This document shows positions 53,943 to 62,335 of a stretch of 64,000 nt of DNA, one piece after another. Under the pieces are notes generated by a model. It made no database searches. It worked only from the letters and a program-made list of their open reading frames with translations, and was not told where the DNA came from. Both the position numbers and the translations under genes were made by a program. The first letter of the stretch is position 1. Each line of letters opens with the position of its first letter. Source of the DNA: Nitrospira sp. CR1.1 (lineage in GTDB: Bacteria; Nitrospirota; Nitrospiria; Nitrospirales; Nitrospiraceae); the NCBI GenBank assembly GCA_014055465.1, contig WIAF01000001.1, positions 558,001-622,000 of the forward strand, read 5' to 3'.

Positions 53943-54356
53943 ATGAACGCGAAGGATATTGCGGAATTGGCGAAGGCGACCATGAATGGATCGATGTCCT
54001 TTCCTGAGATCGTCGGTAAACTGATCGCGAACGGTGTCGAGTACTATCATGTGGACTATGCCCTCAGCTCCTTTTCCTTCTACACTGGCTCGGGGACAGT
54101 GGTGACCGCACCCCTTGTCTTCGAAGGCCTGCCGTCGATTTCAGAGCATTTCGATACAGCCGCACTTAAAGCGGCGATTCTCGACAGTCAGCAGCATGGT
54201 CAAAAATTTCGCGCCTTTTGTGAGCGCGCCGTCAAGGCGGGGGTGCAGGGCTACTTTGCGTTCCTTCGGGGCAAGCGCGTGACCTATTTCGGCCGCCAAG
54301 GGGATCAACACACCGAATGGTTTCCCGGCTCTCGGCCCAATGAGGCGTCGCAGTGA
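53943..54356 (+). CDS. DUF1398 family protein
   Basis: This 137-residue cytosolic protein has the family's pattern: SFPEIVGKLIANGVEYYHVD, the FYTGSGTVVTAP turn and GVQGYFAFLRGKRVTYFGRQ near the end. The family (E. coli YbcV-like) has no assigned function. ATG 53943 has GGGAGA 7 bases upstream; the earlier ATG at 53925 lacks one. Monocistronic. Confidence 0.85.
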   Translation: MNAKDIAELAKATMNGSMSFPEIVGKLIANGVEYYHVDYALSSFSFYTGSGTVVTAPLVFEGLPSISEHFDTAALKAAILDSQQHGQKFRAFCERAVKAGVQGYFAFLRGKRVTYFGRQGDQHTEWFPGSRPNEASQ

Positions 54357-54395
54357 TCAAGAGGCCACCGCTCTAACGAGCGCCATATTGACTTT

Positions 54396-54686
54396 ATGAG
54401 ACCTCTGCTAGCCAGCCTAATTCTGATCGCACTACTCCCAGGAGTTACTGACACGAAGGCGACCGAGAAACGACCTCCCGTCTCCCATCGCAGCGGCGTC
54501 GAGCCGTCAGAGACCGGCGAGTGCCCCACCGAGCATCCGCTCAAAGGCAACTTCACAACCCGTCGCGGCGAACGCTGCATCTACCACATGCCCGGACAGC
54601 GCTGGTACCAGCGAACTAAAGCCGAGCGCTGTTATGCGACCGAAGCTGAAGCAGTGGAAGACGGGTGCAGGCGGTCAAAAGTGTGA
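54396..54686 (+). CDS. Secreted sunset-domain protein
   Basis: This 96-residue protein has a signal peptide (about 1-22) and a domain of the sunset family: ECPTEHPLKGNFTTR, then CIYHMPGQRWYQRT, ERCYATEAEAVEDGC. This short domain is often attached to secreted nucleases, which fits the SNase gene 1.3 kb upstream. No catalytic residues are known. The gene stands alone, 39 bases after DUF1398. Confidence 0.82.
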   Translation: MRPLLASLILIALLPGVTDTKATEKRPPVSHRSGVEPSETGECPTEHPLKGNFTTRRGERCIYHMPGQRWYQRTKAERCYATEAEAVEDGCRRSKV

Positions 54687-54837
54687 GACAGATCATAATG
54701 AAGACGCGGAGATAAAGCCTGCGGAAATCATGGTTAGAACCATCAGCATTGTGCCCGTCCCATCTGCTTGTCCGCCCAGGATTGACGATCAGCCACCCAG
54801 CACGTACAACATACACGCAACAGACGACTTGTCGCGC

Positions 54838-55284
54838 ATGAGGCTTCGAATGCACTGGTTCGCAGTACTTGCCATTATGCTTTCCACTCTGCTCACGGCA
54901 TGCGTCTCGACCCCTTCGCCGGACGCCATGAAACAAGTGGCTGAACGCAATCGTTGGGAACTCGCCCACTGGGGCGACCATGCCGTTCCCTACGGAGACG
55001 ATGGAGAACCGGTGATCCTCGCCTTCAGAGATGGGAAAGTGTCGGGTCAGGCTGGATGTAATCGCTATGCTGCCGTCATAACGTTCGGCCCCAAGACTGG
55101 CGAGGTCTCGGTATCGCACGGCATCAGCACCCGCATGGCTTGCGTACCCCGGCGCATGGAATTCGAGGCGGCGTTCATTCGCGCCTTTGAGGCCTCGACG
55201 CGGTATCGACTCGATGGGGAAAGCCTGTCGTTTGAAAGTGCCATCGCTCAGCCATTGGAGTTTTACCGGCGCCCCTTGGAATAG
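54838..55284 (+). CDS. META-domain (HslJ-like) lipoprotein
   Basis: This protein of 148 residues has a signal peptide with a lipobox Cys (LLTACVS) and a META domain: RWELAHWGD, VILAFRDGKVSGQAGCNRYA, MACVPRRMEFEAAF and YRLDGESLSF. META/HslJ proteins bind or protect in the outer membrane and are linked to heat or novobiocin tolerance in E. coli. Start ATG 54838 or 54850; the open frame from 54634 is not conserved and overlaps the preceding gene. Confidence 0.82.
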   Translation: MRLRMHWFAVLAIMLSTLLTACVSTPSPDAMKQVAERNRWELAHWGDHAVPYGDDGEPVILAFRDGKVSGQAGCNRYAAVITFGPKTGEVSVSHGISTRMACVPRRMEFEAAFIRAFEASTRYRLDGESLSFESAIAQPLEFYRRPLE

Positions 55285-55325
55285 CAGATCCCTCTCTGAT
55301 CTCGCGCATCAAGCCCTTCGATGGC

Positions 55326-55363
55326 GTATCCCTTTTGATACGACCACGTATCGCTTCTGATAC
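55326..55363. repeat. GTATC/GATAC phased motif, site 3
   Basis: Four half-sites alternate at exact 11-base steps: GTATC 55326, GATAC 55337, GTATC 55348, GATAC 55359. Two full GTATC-N6-GATAC units result. It lies in the 209-base gap between the META lipoprotein and the membrane protein at 55494, about 130 bases before that start. Confidence 0.7.
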
Positions 55364-55493
55364 GACACTGACAGCACCGGCAACAGTTCAGACCGCTCTC
55401 GTTCGTCCACGCTTTCGAAATCGGCCTCTGCTTTCCTATTTTTCCTGCAGATCTTTAGGCACCGCTCTTGCTCAACAATAGGGTGAACCGGGA

Positions 55494-56036
55494 ATGTCTA
55501 TTATGACTGACAAGACTTTCAGCGCAGTACTCGCTCCTGGGTTCCCGATTGCCGTACAGCTTCGGGGCGACGAGGCATTGTCAGACGCGAGTAGTCGCGC
55601 CGCTGCCATACATCAGCTCGCCGACGAGAGGCAGGACGTTCCCAAGCCGCTCACTCGGGGCTGGTTTGGCTGTGGGGGGGATGCCCCAACACAATACTCG
55701 CTCTTTCCATTTCTTTACGGCTGCGCGCTGACAGCGACCCTGTGGTGGATCTGGATGGCCCTCGGCCAGCCATTCCATCCGGCTTGGATTGTGGCGCCGC
55801 TCATGGTCATCACGATCGCTGACTGGCTGGAACACCTCATCCAACTGGCGCAGCTCCGCCACTACGTGTCGTCGAACGAGCAATATGTGCAGGGCTTGTG
55901 GATCCAGCTTTCCGGCTGTGCAACCATCATCAAACTGTGGCTCACCAGCGGCCTTTACGTAAGCCTGGCCGGATTCATCCTCAAAATGCTGTTCACATTC
56001 TCGGGCAGGCGTCTGGCAGGTAATGCCGCCCAATGA
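55494..56036 (+). CDS. Membrane protein of unknown function
   Basis: This 180-residue protein has a hydrophilic N-terminal region (about 1-65) and three transmembrane helices: YGCALTATLWWIWMAL, WIVAPLMVITIADWLEH and a C-terminal LYVSLAGFILKMLF. No family is recognised. The second helix carries charged residues (DWLEH), which could be functional. It lies downstream of the third GTATC/GATAC site. The start is ATG 55494 or 55503; no strong ribosome-binding site distinguishes them. Confidence 0.6.
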   Translation: MSIMTDKTFSAVLAPGFPIAVQLRGDEALSDASSRAAAIHQLADERQDVPKPLTRGWFGCGGDAPTQYSLFPFLYGCALTATLWWIWMALGQPFHPAWIVAPLMVITIADWLEHLIQLAQLRHYVSSNEQYVQGLWIQLSGCATIIKLWLTSGLYVSLAGFILKMLFTFSGRRLAGNAAQ

Positions 56037-56066
56037 TCCGGCGTTTCGGACGCGGCGCGCCGATAG

Positions 56067-56083
56067 CTGCAGAATTTCTGCAG
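56067..56083. repeat. 17-base palindrome downstream of a membrane protein gene
   Basis: CTGCAGAA, one central T, then TTCTGCAG: a perfect palindrome 30 bases after the stop at 56036. A second hairpin (AAAGGC, 9-base loop, GCCTTT) follows at 56117-56137 and could be a weak terminator. Nothing else is evident up to 56267. Confidence 0.5.
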
Positions 56084-56267
56084 ACCTGTGAGTAGATGAA
56101 TTACACATCCATCCGCAAAGGCATTGCCGACGCCTTTCTGGCGAGCTATGTCCATAAGAAAGCCTTCTTCACCATCCCCTCTCCGGAATCGAACAGCTCG
56201 ACCCTGCACGGTTGATCTCCTCCGTCTACTGCGGTAAACATTGCCCCCGTATTTCGTGAGGATCTTC

Positions 56268-57008
56268 ATGCACCGCAACATAGTCTCCATCGCTTTTTTA
56301 TTTGCATTGCTGCTCAATGCTCTGCAGGCATTCCTCGAACCAACCTCGGCTTCCGCCGAACAGATCCGCGCCGCCATTCCCGCCCCTCAACCAGAGGCCT
56401 GGTGGATGGAACGGCATGAACAAGCCGTGGCTCGCATGCGGCAGGGCCATGTCGATCTGGTGTTCATCGGTGATTCCATCACGCAGGGGTGGGAGAAGGA
56501 TGGGCGCCCGGTGTGGAACGTCTTCTATCGACATCGCCATGCCGCCAATCTTGGCTACAACGGCGACCAGACAGACAATGTGCTGTGGCGGCTCCAGAAT
56601 GGAGAACTGGACGGCATCACTCCCAAGCTGGTGGTCGTGATGATCGGAACGAATAACGCGACCGGGCGCGAAGATCCCCCGGAAGAGACCGCTGCCGGGA
56701 TCCAAGCTATTCTCAGGACATTGCGCACCCGTTTACCGGAAACAAAAATCCTGCTGCTGGCCCTGTTTCCACGAGGCCTCTCGCCCGATGACCGTCTTCG
56801 TCGTGTGAACAATGCCGTCAACGAGCGACTCCCGGCTTTGGCCGACCAGCGTCAGGTATTCTTTCTCGACCTGAACGGACACTTTCTCGATGACAGCGGG
56901 CGCTTGCCCGGAGAGATTATGCCCGACGCGCTGCACCCCAACGAACGCGGCTACCGCGTATGGGCCGAGGGGATGGAGGATATAGTCAAGCGCCTGATGA
57001 ATGAATGA
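56268..57008 (+). CDS. Secreted GDSL/SGNH-family hydrolase
   Basis: This 246-residue protein has a signal peptide (to about 30, SASA) and an SGNH hydrolase fold: block I FIGDSITQGW (nucleophile Ser), block III GTNN, and the His/Asp pair DALHPNERGY. The pattern resembles platelet-activating-factor acetylhydrolase-like bacterial esterases. Probably periplasmic, acting on acetylated glycans or lipids. ATG 56268 is preferred to TTG 56241 because GAGG lies upstream and the signal peptide starts there. Confidence 0.88.
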   Translation: MHRNIVSIAFLFALLLNALQAFLEPTSASAEQIRAAIPAPQPEAWWMERHEQAVARMRQGHVDLVFIGDSITQGWEKDGRPVWNVFYRHRHAANLGYNGDQTDNVLWRLQNGELDGITPKLVVVMIGTNNATGREDPPEETAAGIQAILRTLRTRLPETKILLLALFPRGLSPDDRLRRVNNAVNERLPALADQRQVFFLDLNGHFLDDSGRLPGEIMPDALHPNERGYRVWAEGMEDIVKRLMNE

Positions 57009-57285
57009 GGACGTGCACCGCGGCACTCTGTATAGGCTGGATACTGCAGCGGCTGCGATGTGCCAACGCGAAAGGAGGGGTAATTAGAAGAACTAAGACG
57101 GACCCGGCGCGGGAAAGTTCATCGATGTAGCCGAAACCATGACGGTGATTCGATGCCCTCCTCCATGGTGTGAGTCTACGTTTGATCAATGATGATCTCC
57201 CATCGAATCATAAGGAATCGCCCGGACCATCGAGTGTCATTTTGGGAAGCTGAAACGTCTTACTCCTTGGAGAGACTGTTTTCAC

Positions 57286-58575
57286 ATGTTGTGGGGACAG
57301 ACTCTCACTCAGGAGCCCATCGTGACGATCACACAAGCTGTTGCCTACCCCTCACGTGATGCGTCCCCTATCCGTCCGCTCGTCAGCATTGTCATCCCGA
57401 CTTATAACCGCGCTCCATTGCTCAAAAAGGCCATTGCTTCCGCGCTCGCGCAAGAGCAGACCGGGGACCTGTTCGATCTGGAAATCATCATCGTGGACGA
57501 TTGTTCGTCGGAGGATCTGCGCCCTATCGCTACAGCATTCCCCAGCGTGCAATATATCCGGCTATCCCAGAATCGTGGAGCAGCCGGTGCGCGAAACGTC
57601 GGGATCAAGCAAGCAACGGGAAAGTATGTCGCATTACTCGACGATGACGATGAGTTCCTGACCCACAAACTCCTGGTGCAGGTGCCAGTCCTCGAAGCGA
57701 ATCCAGACGTGGGGGTGGTGTATGGACAAAGCGTCGTAACAGGAAGCGACGTTCCGCTCCTTCTCTGGCCTGAGTGGGCCCCTTCGGGTCAGGTTTTTGA
57801 ACAGTTCCTCATCCGCACGGACGATTTCCTCCATCCTCCCACCTGGCTTGTCCGGCGCGAGTTGTTTGAAGCCGCGGGATGGTTCAATGAGCAACACCGC
57901 ACCATGGAGCATTACGATATGGCGCTCCGTCTGGCGGCGTTGACACCTTGGACGTTTCTCACCGGAGGGCCGGTCGCGCGCGGTCGTTTCTCGCAGAAAG
58001 GCAAGTGGTACAGCAATATTGTCAACGGCACTAATGAGCAGCGGCTTCCACGAATCATCGAAAGTGCCTTGAACCGTCTACCCGCGACAGCGGAAGCAGA
58101 TCGAATTCGGAAAAAAGCGCGGGCCGCTGTCTGCGCCACTATCGCAGGACAACGGTGGTGGAACAGTGGAGTTGCCTCGACGCGGCAGCACCTGCTCACG
58201 GCCCTGAACGCGGCCCCATGGCTCATGAGCGAGCCTGTGGTCATGCAGTGGTTAGAGCGAGTGGCCGGGGAACTCGCGGCGTCTTCAAATAGCCCGGAGT
58301 TGGCCGTTAAGACATTCTGGCAGGAGATTGAACAGACGACATCTGCCGAAAAAGCGGGGTCTTTGACAAAGAATCGTCGACTTCTGGGAGATCTGTTGTC
58401 GGCCGCCGCAATCGCACTGAAGCCAGGTTCTCCCAGAAGGGCCTGGGTCGTCGCGGCCAGCGTGCTGTTGCACGATCCCAGCGCCCTGGCAGAGCCCGGA
58501 CGTATGGCGCGGCTGTTCCGTAGGCTCCGGCAATCAGCGTCGGCCGATTCTCCCGCAGTTCCTCTTCACAATTAA
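57286..58575 (+). CDS. Family 2 glycosyltransferase
   Basis: This 429-residue GT-A enzyme has the family 2 opening VSIVIPTYNRAPLLKKAI, the nucleotide-binding DD (IIIVDDCSS) and metal motif LLDDDDEF. The C-terminal 200 residues are helical and not assigned. It transfers an activated sugar, probably in glycan or LPS synthesis. A weaker start near residue 30 is possible, because conserved sequence begins at PLVSIVIP. The 277 bases upstream contain no gene that I can support. Confidence 0.88.
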   Translation: MLWGQTLTQEPIVTITQAVAYPSRDASPIRPLVSIVIPTYNRAPLLKKAIASALAQEQTGDLFDLEIIIVDDCSSEDLRPIATAFPSVQYIRLSQNRGAAGARNVGIKQATGKYVALLDDDDEFLTHKLLVQVPVLEANPDVGVVYGQSVVTGSDVPLLLWPEWAPSGQVFEQFLIRTDDFLHPPTWLVRRELFEAAGWFNEQHRTMEHYDMALRLAALTPWTFLTGGPVARGRFSQKGKWYSNIVNGTNEQRLPRIIESALNRLPATAEADRIRKKARAAVCATIAGQRWWNSGVASTRQHLLTALNAAPWLMSEPVVMQWLERVAGELAASSNSPELAVKTFWQEIEQTTSAEKAGSLTKNRRLLGDLLSAAAIALKPGSPRRAWVVAASVLLHDPSALAEPGRMARLFRRLRQSASADSPAVPLHN

Positions 58576-58613
58576 GGCCTCCACACTCTGCACCGTCTCA
58601 CGCTTGTTCAGCA

Positions 58614-58973
58614 TTATTCGCATCCGTTTCGCCGGCCGCTGATCACAATCCCTTCTTTGTCTGCGAGAAAGATCAGCCGGCAATCCACGCCTCCGTACAA
58701 CGGCAGTGTGTTGTACTCATCGGCCTGTCCTGGCATACGGTCGATTGTCATGTCCCAAACCATTTCGACATTTCCGTCTTCTGCTTCCTTCGGATGCAGA
58801 TTCGGTGGACCGAGCTCTAGATACAGATCTTCCTTGTGCTTGCCGATCCAGCGTGAAATCACATCGTCCCAGGTTTGATAGATTCCCGCTACACCAGGAT
58901 CTGAACCGGTCTTGCAGGCACTGGCAGTAGGTAGCCACAGAAGGATGAAGAGGATGGGAACATATCTCGTCAC
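58614..58973 (-). CDS. Small predicted lipoprotein
   Basis: The start is GTG. This 119-residue protein has a signal peptide with lipobox Cys (TASACKTG). The mature part includes WDDVISRWIGKHKEDLYLEL and later VEMVWDMTIDRMPG, then a paired Cys (VDCRL, NGCE) that may form a disulfide. This resembles small Nitrospira/Deltaproteobacterial lipoproteins with a BamE-like pattern, though this is not firm. It lies 14 bases after the 37-residue peptide gene and is part of the ybgC operon. Confidence 0.68.
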   Translation of the reverse strand: MTRYVPILFILLWLPTASACKTGSDPGVAGIYQTWDDVISRWIGKHKEDLYLELGPPNLHPKEAEDGNVEMVWDMTIDRMPGQADEYNTLPLYGGVDCRLIFLADKEGIVISGRRNGCE

Positions 58974-58987
58974 TGAACAACCAGAGG

Positions 58988-59101
58988 CTAGGGTTTCTTC
59001 TTTTTCTTATCGGAAGGATTATCAGAGAAGAGCAGCCAGGCGAGGACAACGAACCCGATCGCCACGCCCGTTACCGCCAGCCATGTGCCGAGTTTATCCA
59101 T
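58988..59101 (-). CDS. 37-residue single-pass membrane peptide
   Basis: This short gene encodes MDKLGTWLAVTGVAIG followed by a hydrophobic stretch (FVVLAWLLF) and a very basic tail (DKKKKKP). The predicted topology is one helix with a cytosolic poly-Lys tail. The stop of ybgC and the ATG share a base (TAATG), and GAGGAG lies 3 bases before the ATG, so translational coupling is likely. It is below usual gene-calling length. Function unknown. Confidence 0.6.
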   Translation of the reverse strand: MDKLGTWLAVTGVAIGFVVLAWLLFSDNPSDKKKKKP

Positions 59102-59502
59102 TAGCTCCTCGTGTGTGGAGGTCCTTGTAACGCAGCGAGGGTGAGTTTGTCGAGCCGTTTCACCTTCAACTGGTCGTCCACCGTCACCAGCTTGGCCGAG
59201 CCTTCAACCACCACGCGCCCGCTCGTCTGTTCTCTCAGGATATGGGCAAAGGTGAGAGAAGCCCGGCCCACCGCCGCGAGGTTCGTATCGATCGTCAAGG
59301 TGTCACCATACCGGGCAGGCGACCGATAGTCCAGCTCCGCATGCACGACCATGAACTGCGTCCCCTGATCGCGCAGGCCTGCGACCGACAGCCCCCGCTC
59401 TTCGAGATACTGCGTCCTCGCCCGCTCGAAATATTTGAGGTAGTTGGCGTAATAGACCACCCCGCCGCAGTCGGTGTCCTCATAGTAGATGCGGATGTCC
59501 AT
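59101..59502 (-). CDS. ybgC: YbgC-type acyl-CoA thioesterase
   Basis: This 133-residue hotdog-fold thioesterase has the signature YYEDTDCGGVVYYANYLKYF, with the catalytic Asp and the downstream Arg/Glu segment LKYFERARTQYL. In Proteobacteria YbgC is linked to Tol-Pal; here no tol genes are adjacent. It hydrolyses short- or long-chain acyl-CoA/ACP esters. The gene starts 21 bases after the CARF protein stop and shares a base with the 37-residue peptide gene. Confidence 0.92.
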   Translation of the reverse strand: MDIRIYYEDTDCGGVVYYANYLKYFERARTQYLEERGLSVAGLRDQGTQFMVVHAELDYRSPARYGDTLTIDTNLAAVGRASLTFAHILREQTSGRVVVEGSAKLVTVDDQLKVKRLDKLTLAALQGPPHTRS

Positions 59503-59523
59503 GCAGTGCTCGGCCGAGCGGGC

Positions 59524-60780
59524 TTAGAGATTCAGTGTCGGAAACTTTGGCAGCGAGGACTCGCTCACGCCGGTGAGTTTCATCACCATCTCGGATAGCT
59601 GCTGCACCCGCTCGCCTTTGACCGCCTCGAACCCGTGACCCAACACGGCATGATTGGCGGCATCAAGGAGGGGTTTCATCTTGGGCCAGTCGCGGAGAAA
59701 GGCCTGCCCCATCTGATCGCCAAGGCCGGCCAATGTACGCCACTGGCTCTGCAACGGCAGCTTATACTTGCCGTCAACATCGTCCAGATAACAGGTGCGG
59801 CAGGTTTCCCGTAAGGCTTCAGGGAGCTGTTCAGGCCGCACGTCCCAGGTTTTTATCTTGTACTGCTTGAACAACTGCCGCTGGGCGCAGGCTTCCAGCG
59901 CGCGCACGAGGGCGACCATGGCCCGTTCCGGATCGTGATCCACATGGGCGCGGCGATGCGCATGCGCCAGCAGATCGAGCACGACACCTTCTTTGACCTC
60001 AGCGGGGTCGAGTACCACCTTCTCCAAAAAACCGCTATTGGCCTTGATCAAGGGCAGGAGCGCTTTCAGCCCCGGCGGCCCGCCCCAGATCGACGCCATG
60101 TCGAGCGCCTTCAGGGAGGTCTTCAGCTTGTCCCAGGCCTGCCGATAGTGAAACTGCTCCCAGAGGCCGTAGCCCAGCGCCAGCTCACCCAATGCACGAT
60201 AGAGCGGCTTCTGGCCCCCGCTCACTCGAGCTTCCAGCGTATGGAATAACGTGGCGGCCGCTCTGAATGATCCATGATTAAACGCCTCACTGGCCTCACG
60301 ACGAACGACGACAGCCGATTCATCCCAGGGATTGCCCTGGACCCAGCGTTTGGTGAGACCGTCAATGATGATCTCTTCGCTCTCCTCAAGCCCTGCCGCA
60401 TCAACCAGGCTGATCATTCTCGAAGTCCAGGGTTGGCTCACCGTCGCCAGCGCCGCGGCCATGGCGGGAGTTGCCCCGGTCAAATCGACCACCACTTCAC
60501 CCACCTGGACCGCCCAGGTGCGGAGAAGGTCATGAACAGTCCGCGATAACGCCTGATGGCAGGCCATGATGTCGGCCGAATCTGGCGTGACAACCCAATC
60601 CCAGCGCTTCGGCATTTGCTGCACAAGTGGCTGCACGGCTTCTTCGACCTGGGTCTTCGCCGACTCCGGCACAAAAAAACAGAGCAGTTCCGGCTGCAAG
60701 CGGTTGATGACATAGGCCGCGAGCGGCGGCGCATCGGTGAAGGCCAGGATGAGCGCTTTGACGGGAGTATCGGCAGGCAT
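59524..60780 (-). CDS. Orphan CARF-domain protein (TIGR02710-like)
   Basis: This 418-residue protein has an N-terminal CARF-type Rossmann domain (about 1-150: ALILAFTDAPPLAAYVINRL) with the loop VVVDLTGATPAM at residues 97-107, close to the DxTGGTKxM pattern used to bind cyclic oligoadenylate. The C-terminal half is helical and matches the TIGR02710 family (HDPERAMVALVRALEACAQR, then LFKQYKIKTWDV). No cas genes or CRISPR array lie in the window. ATG 60780 is preferred to 60876, as the CARF strand begins at about residue 8. It may sense a nucleotide second messenger independently of CRISPR. Confidence 0.75.
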   Translation of the reverse strand: MPADTPVKALILAFTDAPPLAAYVINRLQPELLCFFVPESAKTQVEEAVQPLVQQMPKRWDWVVTPDSADIMACHQALSRTVHDLLRTWAVQVGEVVVDLTGATPAMAAALATVSQPWTSRMISLVDAAGLEESEEIIIDGLTKRWVQGNPWDESAVVVRREASEAFNHGSFRAAATLFHTLEARVSGGQKPLYRALGELALGYGLWEQFHYRQAWDKLKTSLKALDMASIWGGPPGLKALLPLIKANSGFLEKVVLDPAEVKEGVVLDLLAHAHRRAHVDHDPERAMVALVRALEACAQRQLFKQYKIKTWDVRPEQLPEALRETCRTCYLDDVDGKYKLPLQSQWRTLAGLGDQMGQAFLRDWPKMKPLLDAANHAVLGHGFEAVKGERVQQLSEMVMKLTGVSESSLPKFPTLNL

Positions 60781-60925
60781 AGTCGGCGGACTATACCACT
60801 GCAGTCCGGCCGCTTCAATGAACACGCGTTTCCCGGCAGTTCTTGACGCTCTACGCAAAGACGCATAGACTTTCACCAGAATTCATTCCTCTGCAATTCC
60901 GCGCAGTGCAGGCTGAGGAGATGCG

Positions 60926-61360
60926 ATGAGCTGGTGGCTCTGGGCCTTTCTGGGAATACTTCTGCTCGGCGGTGAAATGGTCACGCCCGGCGGATTCTAT
61001 ATGTTGTTTTTCGGCATTGGGGCGCTGTTGGTCGGCGCACTGGTCGGTTTGGACGTCATCCAAAGCGCGTGGATGTCCTGGCTTTTCTTCTCAGGTCTTT
61101 CGATCGGCTCTCTGCTGGTATTACGCCCCCCACTCCGCCGACTCATGGCCACCGACCGAGGCGGGATCTCGCCGGTCGATACGATGGGCGGTGAAACGGC
61201 CATCGTACTGGAAGACATTCCTCCCGACGGCCGGGGCAAAGCGGAATGCCGGGGGAGCACCTGGAATGCGCATAACCTGGGCAACAAGCCACTCACCAAG
61301 GGCCAACGCGGCCTCGTCCATCACGTCGACGGCATCACCCTGTGGATCAAACCCGAATGA
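60926..61360 (+). CDS. nfeD: NfeD-family membrane protein (short form)
   Basis: This 144-residue protein has three N-terminal transmembrane helices (LWAFLGILLLGGEMVTPGG, FFGIGALLVGALVG, MSWLFFSGLSIGSLLV) and a C-terminal OB-like beta domain (about 75-144, GGETAIVLEDIPPDG). Short NfeD proteins partner SPFH proteins in membrane microdomains; the SPFH gene follows 27 bases downstream. GAGGAG lies 5 bases before the ATG. Confidence 0.9.
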   Translation: MSWWLWAFLGILLLGGEMVTPGGFYMLFFGIGALLVGALVGLDVIQSAWMSWLFFSGLSIGSLLVLRPPLRRLMATDRGGISPVDTMGGETAIVLEDIPPDGRGKAECRGSTWNAHNLGNKPLTKGQRGLVHHVDGITLWIKPE

Positions 61361-61387
61361 GGTCACCCCATTATGGAGGATAGCGGC

Positions 61388-62317
61388 ATGCCAGGCGGAC
61401 TCTGGGTCGTCATATTCCTTGCGGGCCTCGTGTTACTGGTCATCTCCAAAACGGCGCGCGTGGTGCCGCAACAGAGCGCCTATGTGGTCGAACGCCTCGG
61501 CCGGTATTCACGCACACTCGGCGCGGGGTTTCATATCCTCTGGCCGTTCCTCGACAGCGTCCAATACAAACACTCACTGAAAGAAACGGCCATCGATATC
61601 CCCGAACAGATCTGTATCACCCGCGACAATGTGCAGGTCGGCGTGGACGGCATTCTCTATTCGAAGGTGCTGGACCCGCAACGCGCCTCCTACGGCATCA
61701 GCGACTACCGCTTTGCCATCACCCAGCTCGCCCAGACCGCGCTCCGCAGCGAGATCGGGAAAATCGAACTCGACCGCACGTTTGAAGAACGCACGAACAT
61801 CAACAGCCAGGTCGTCAATGAACTCGATAAGGCTACGGAGCCCTGGGGCGTGAAAGTTTTACGGTACGAGATCAAGAACATCACCCCGCCGAAAGATGTC
61901 CTGGCCGCGATGGAAAAACAGATGCGCGCCGAGCGGGAGAAACGTGCCGTGATTCTGACCTCCGAAGGCGAGCGCGACGCCGCCATCAATCAGGCGGAAG
62001 GCGAGAAACAACAGGTCATCAAAGCGTCTGAAGCAAAGAAGCAGCAACAGATCAACGAAGCCGAAGGTGCGGCGGCCGCCATCATGGCCATCGCCGGCGC
62101 GACCGCCGAGGGCCTGCGCAAAGTCGCCGAGTCTACGCAAGTTCCCGGCGGATACGAAGCCGTGCAATTGCGAGTCGCCGAACAGTACATCACCAAATTC
62201 GGGGAACTGGCCAAAACCAGCAATACGCTCGTGCTTCCGGCCAACGTGTCGGATGTCGGCTCGATGCTGACACTGGCGATGAATATGATCACCAAACGGT
62301 CTTCGCCCGCAAAGTAA
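61388..62317 (+). CDS. qmcA: SPFH/stomatin-like (QmcA-type) membrane protein
   Basis: This 309-residue protein has one N-terminal membrane helix (GLWVVIFLAGLVLLVIS) and an SPFH domain (RVVPQQSAYVVERLGRYSRT, then ICITRDNVQVGVDGILYS). It ends in an Ala/Glu/Gln-rich coiled coil (INQAEGEKQQVIKASEAKKQ). Such proteins form large oligomers that organise membrane domains or control FtsH. ATG 61388 is chosen because GGAGG lies 8 bases upstream; ATG 61373 is inside this ribosome-binding region. Coupled with NfeD. Confidence 0.92.
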   Translation: MPGGLWVVIFLAGLVLLVISKTARVVPQQSAYVVERLGRYSRTLGAGFHILWPFLDSVQYKHSLKETAIDIPEQICITRDNVQVGVDGILYSKVLDPQRASYGISDYRFAITQLAQTALRSEIGKIELDRTFEERTNINSQVVNELDKATEPWGVKVLRYEIKNITPPKDVLAAMEKQMRAEREKRAVILTSEGERDAAINQAEGEKQQVIKASEAKKQQQINEAEGAAAAIMAIAGATAEGLRKVAESTQVPGGYEAVQLRVAEQYITKFGELAKTSNTLVLPANVSDVGSMLTLAMNMITKRSSPAK

Positions 62318-62335
62318 CCGCCATTGGGGGGTCGT

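Noticed and set aside
56096..56215. A 39-codon plus-strand frame (begins MNYTSIRKGIADAF)
   Set aside because: No good ribosome-binding site, no membrane or domain signal, and a hairpin crosses it; kept only as a possibility.
59870..59960. An R-x4-H pattern (RAHVDH) in the CARF protein that could mark a HEPN ribonuclease
   Set aside because: The position in this helical domain is that of an ordinary loop in the family, and a single such match is easily due to chance.
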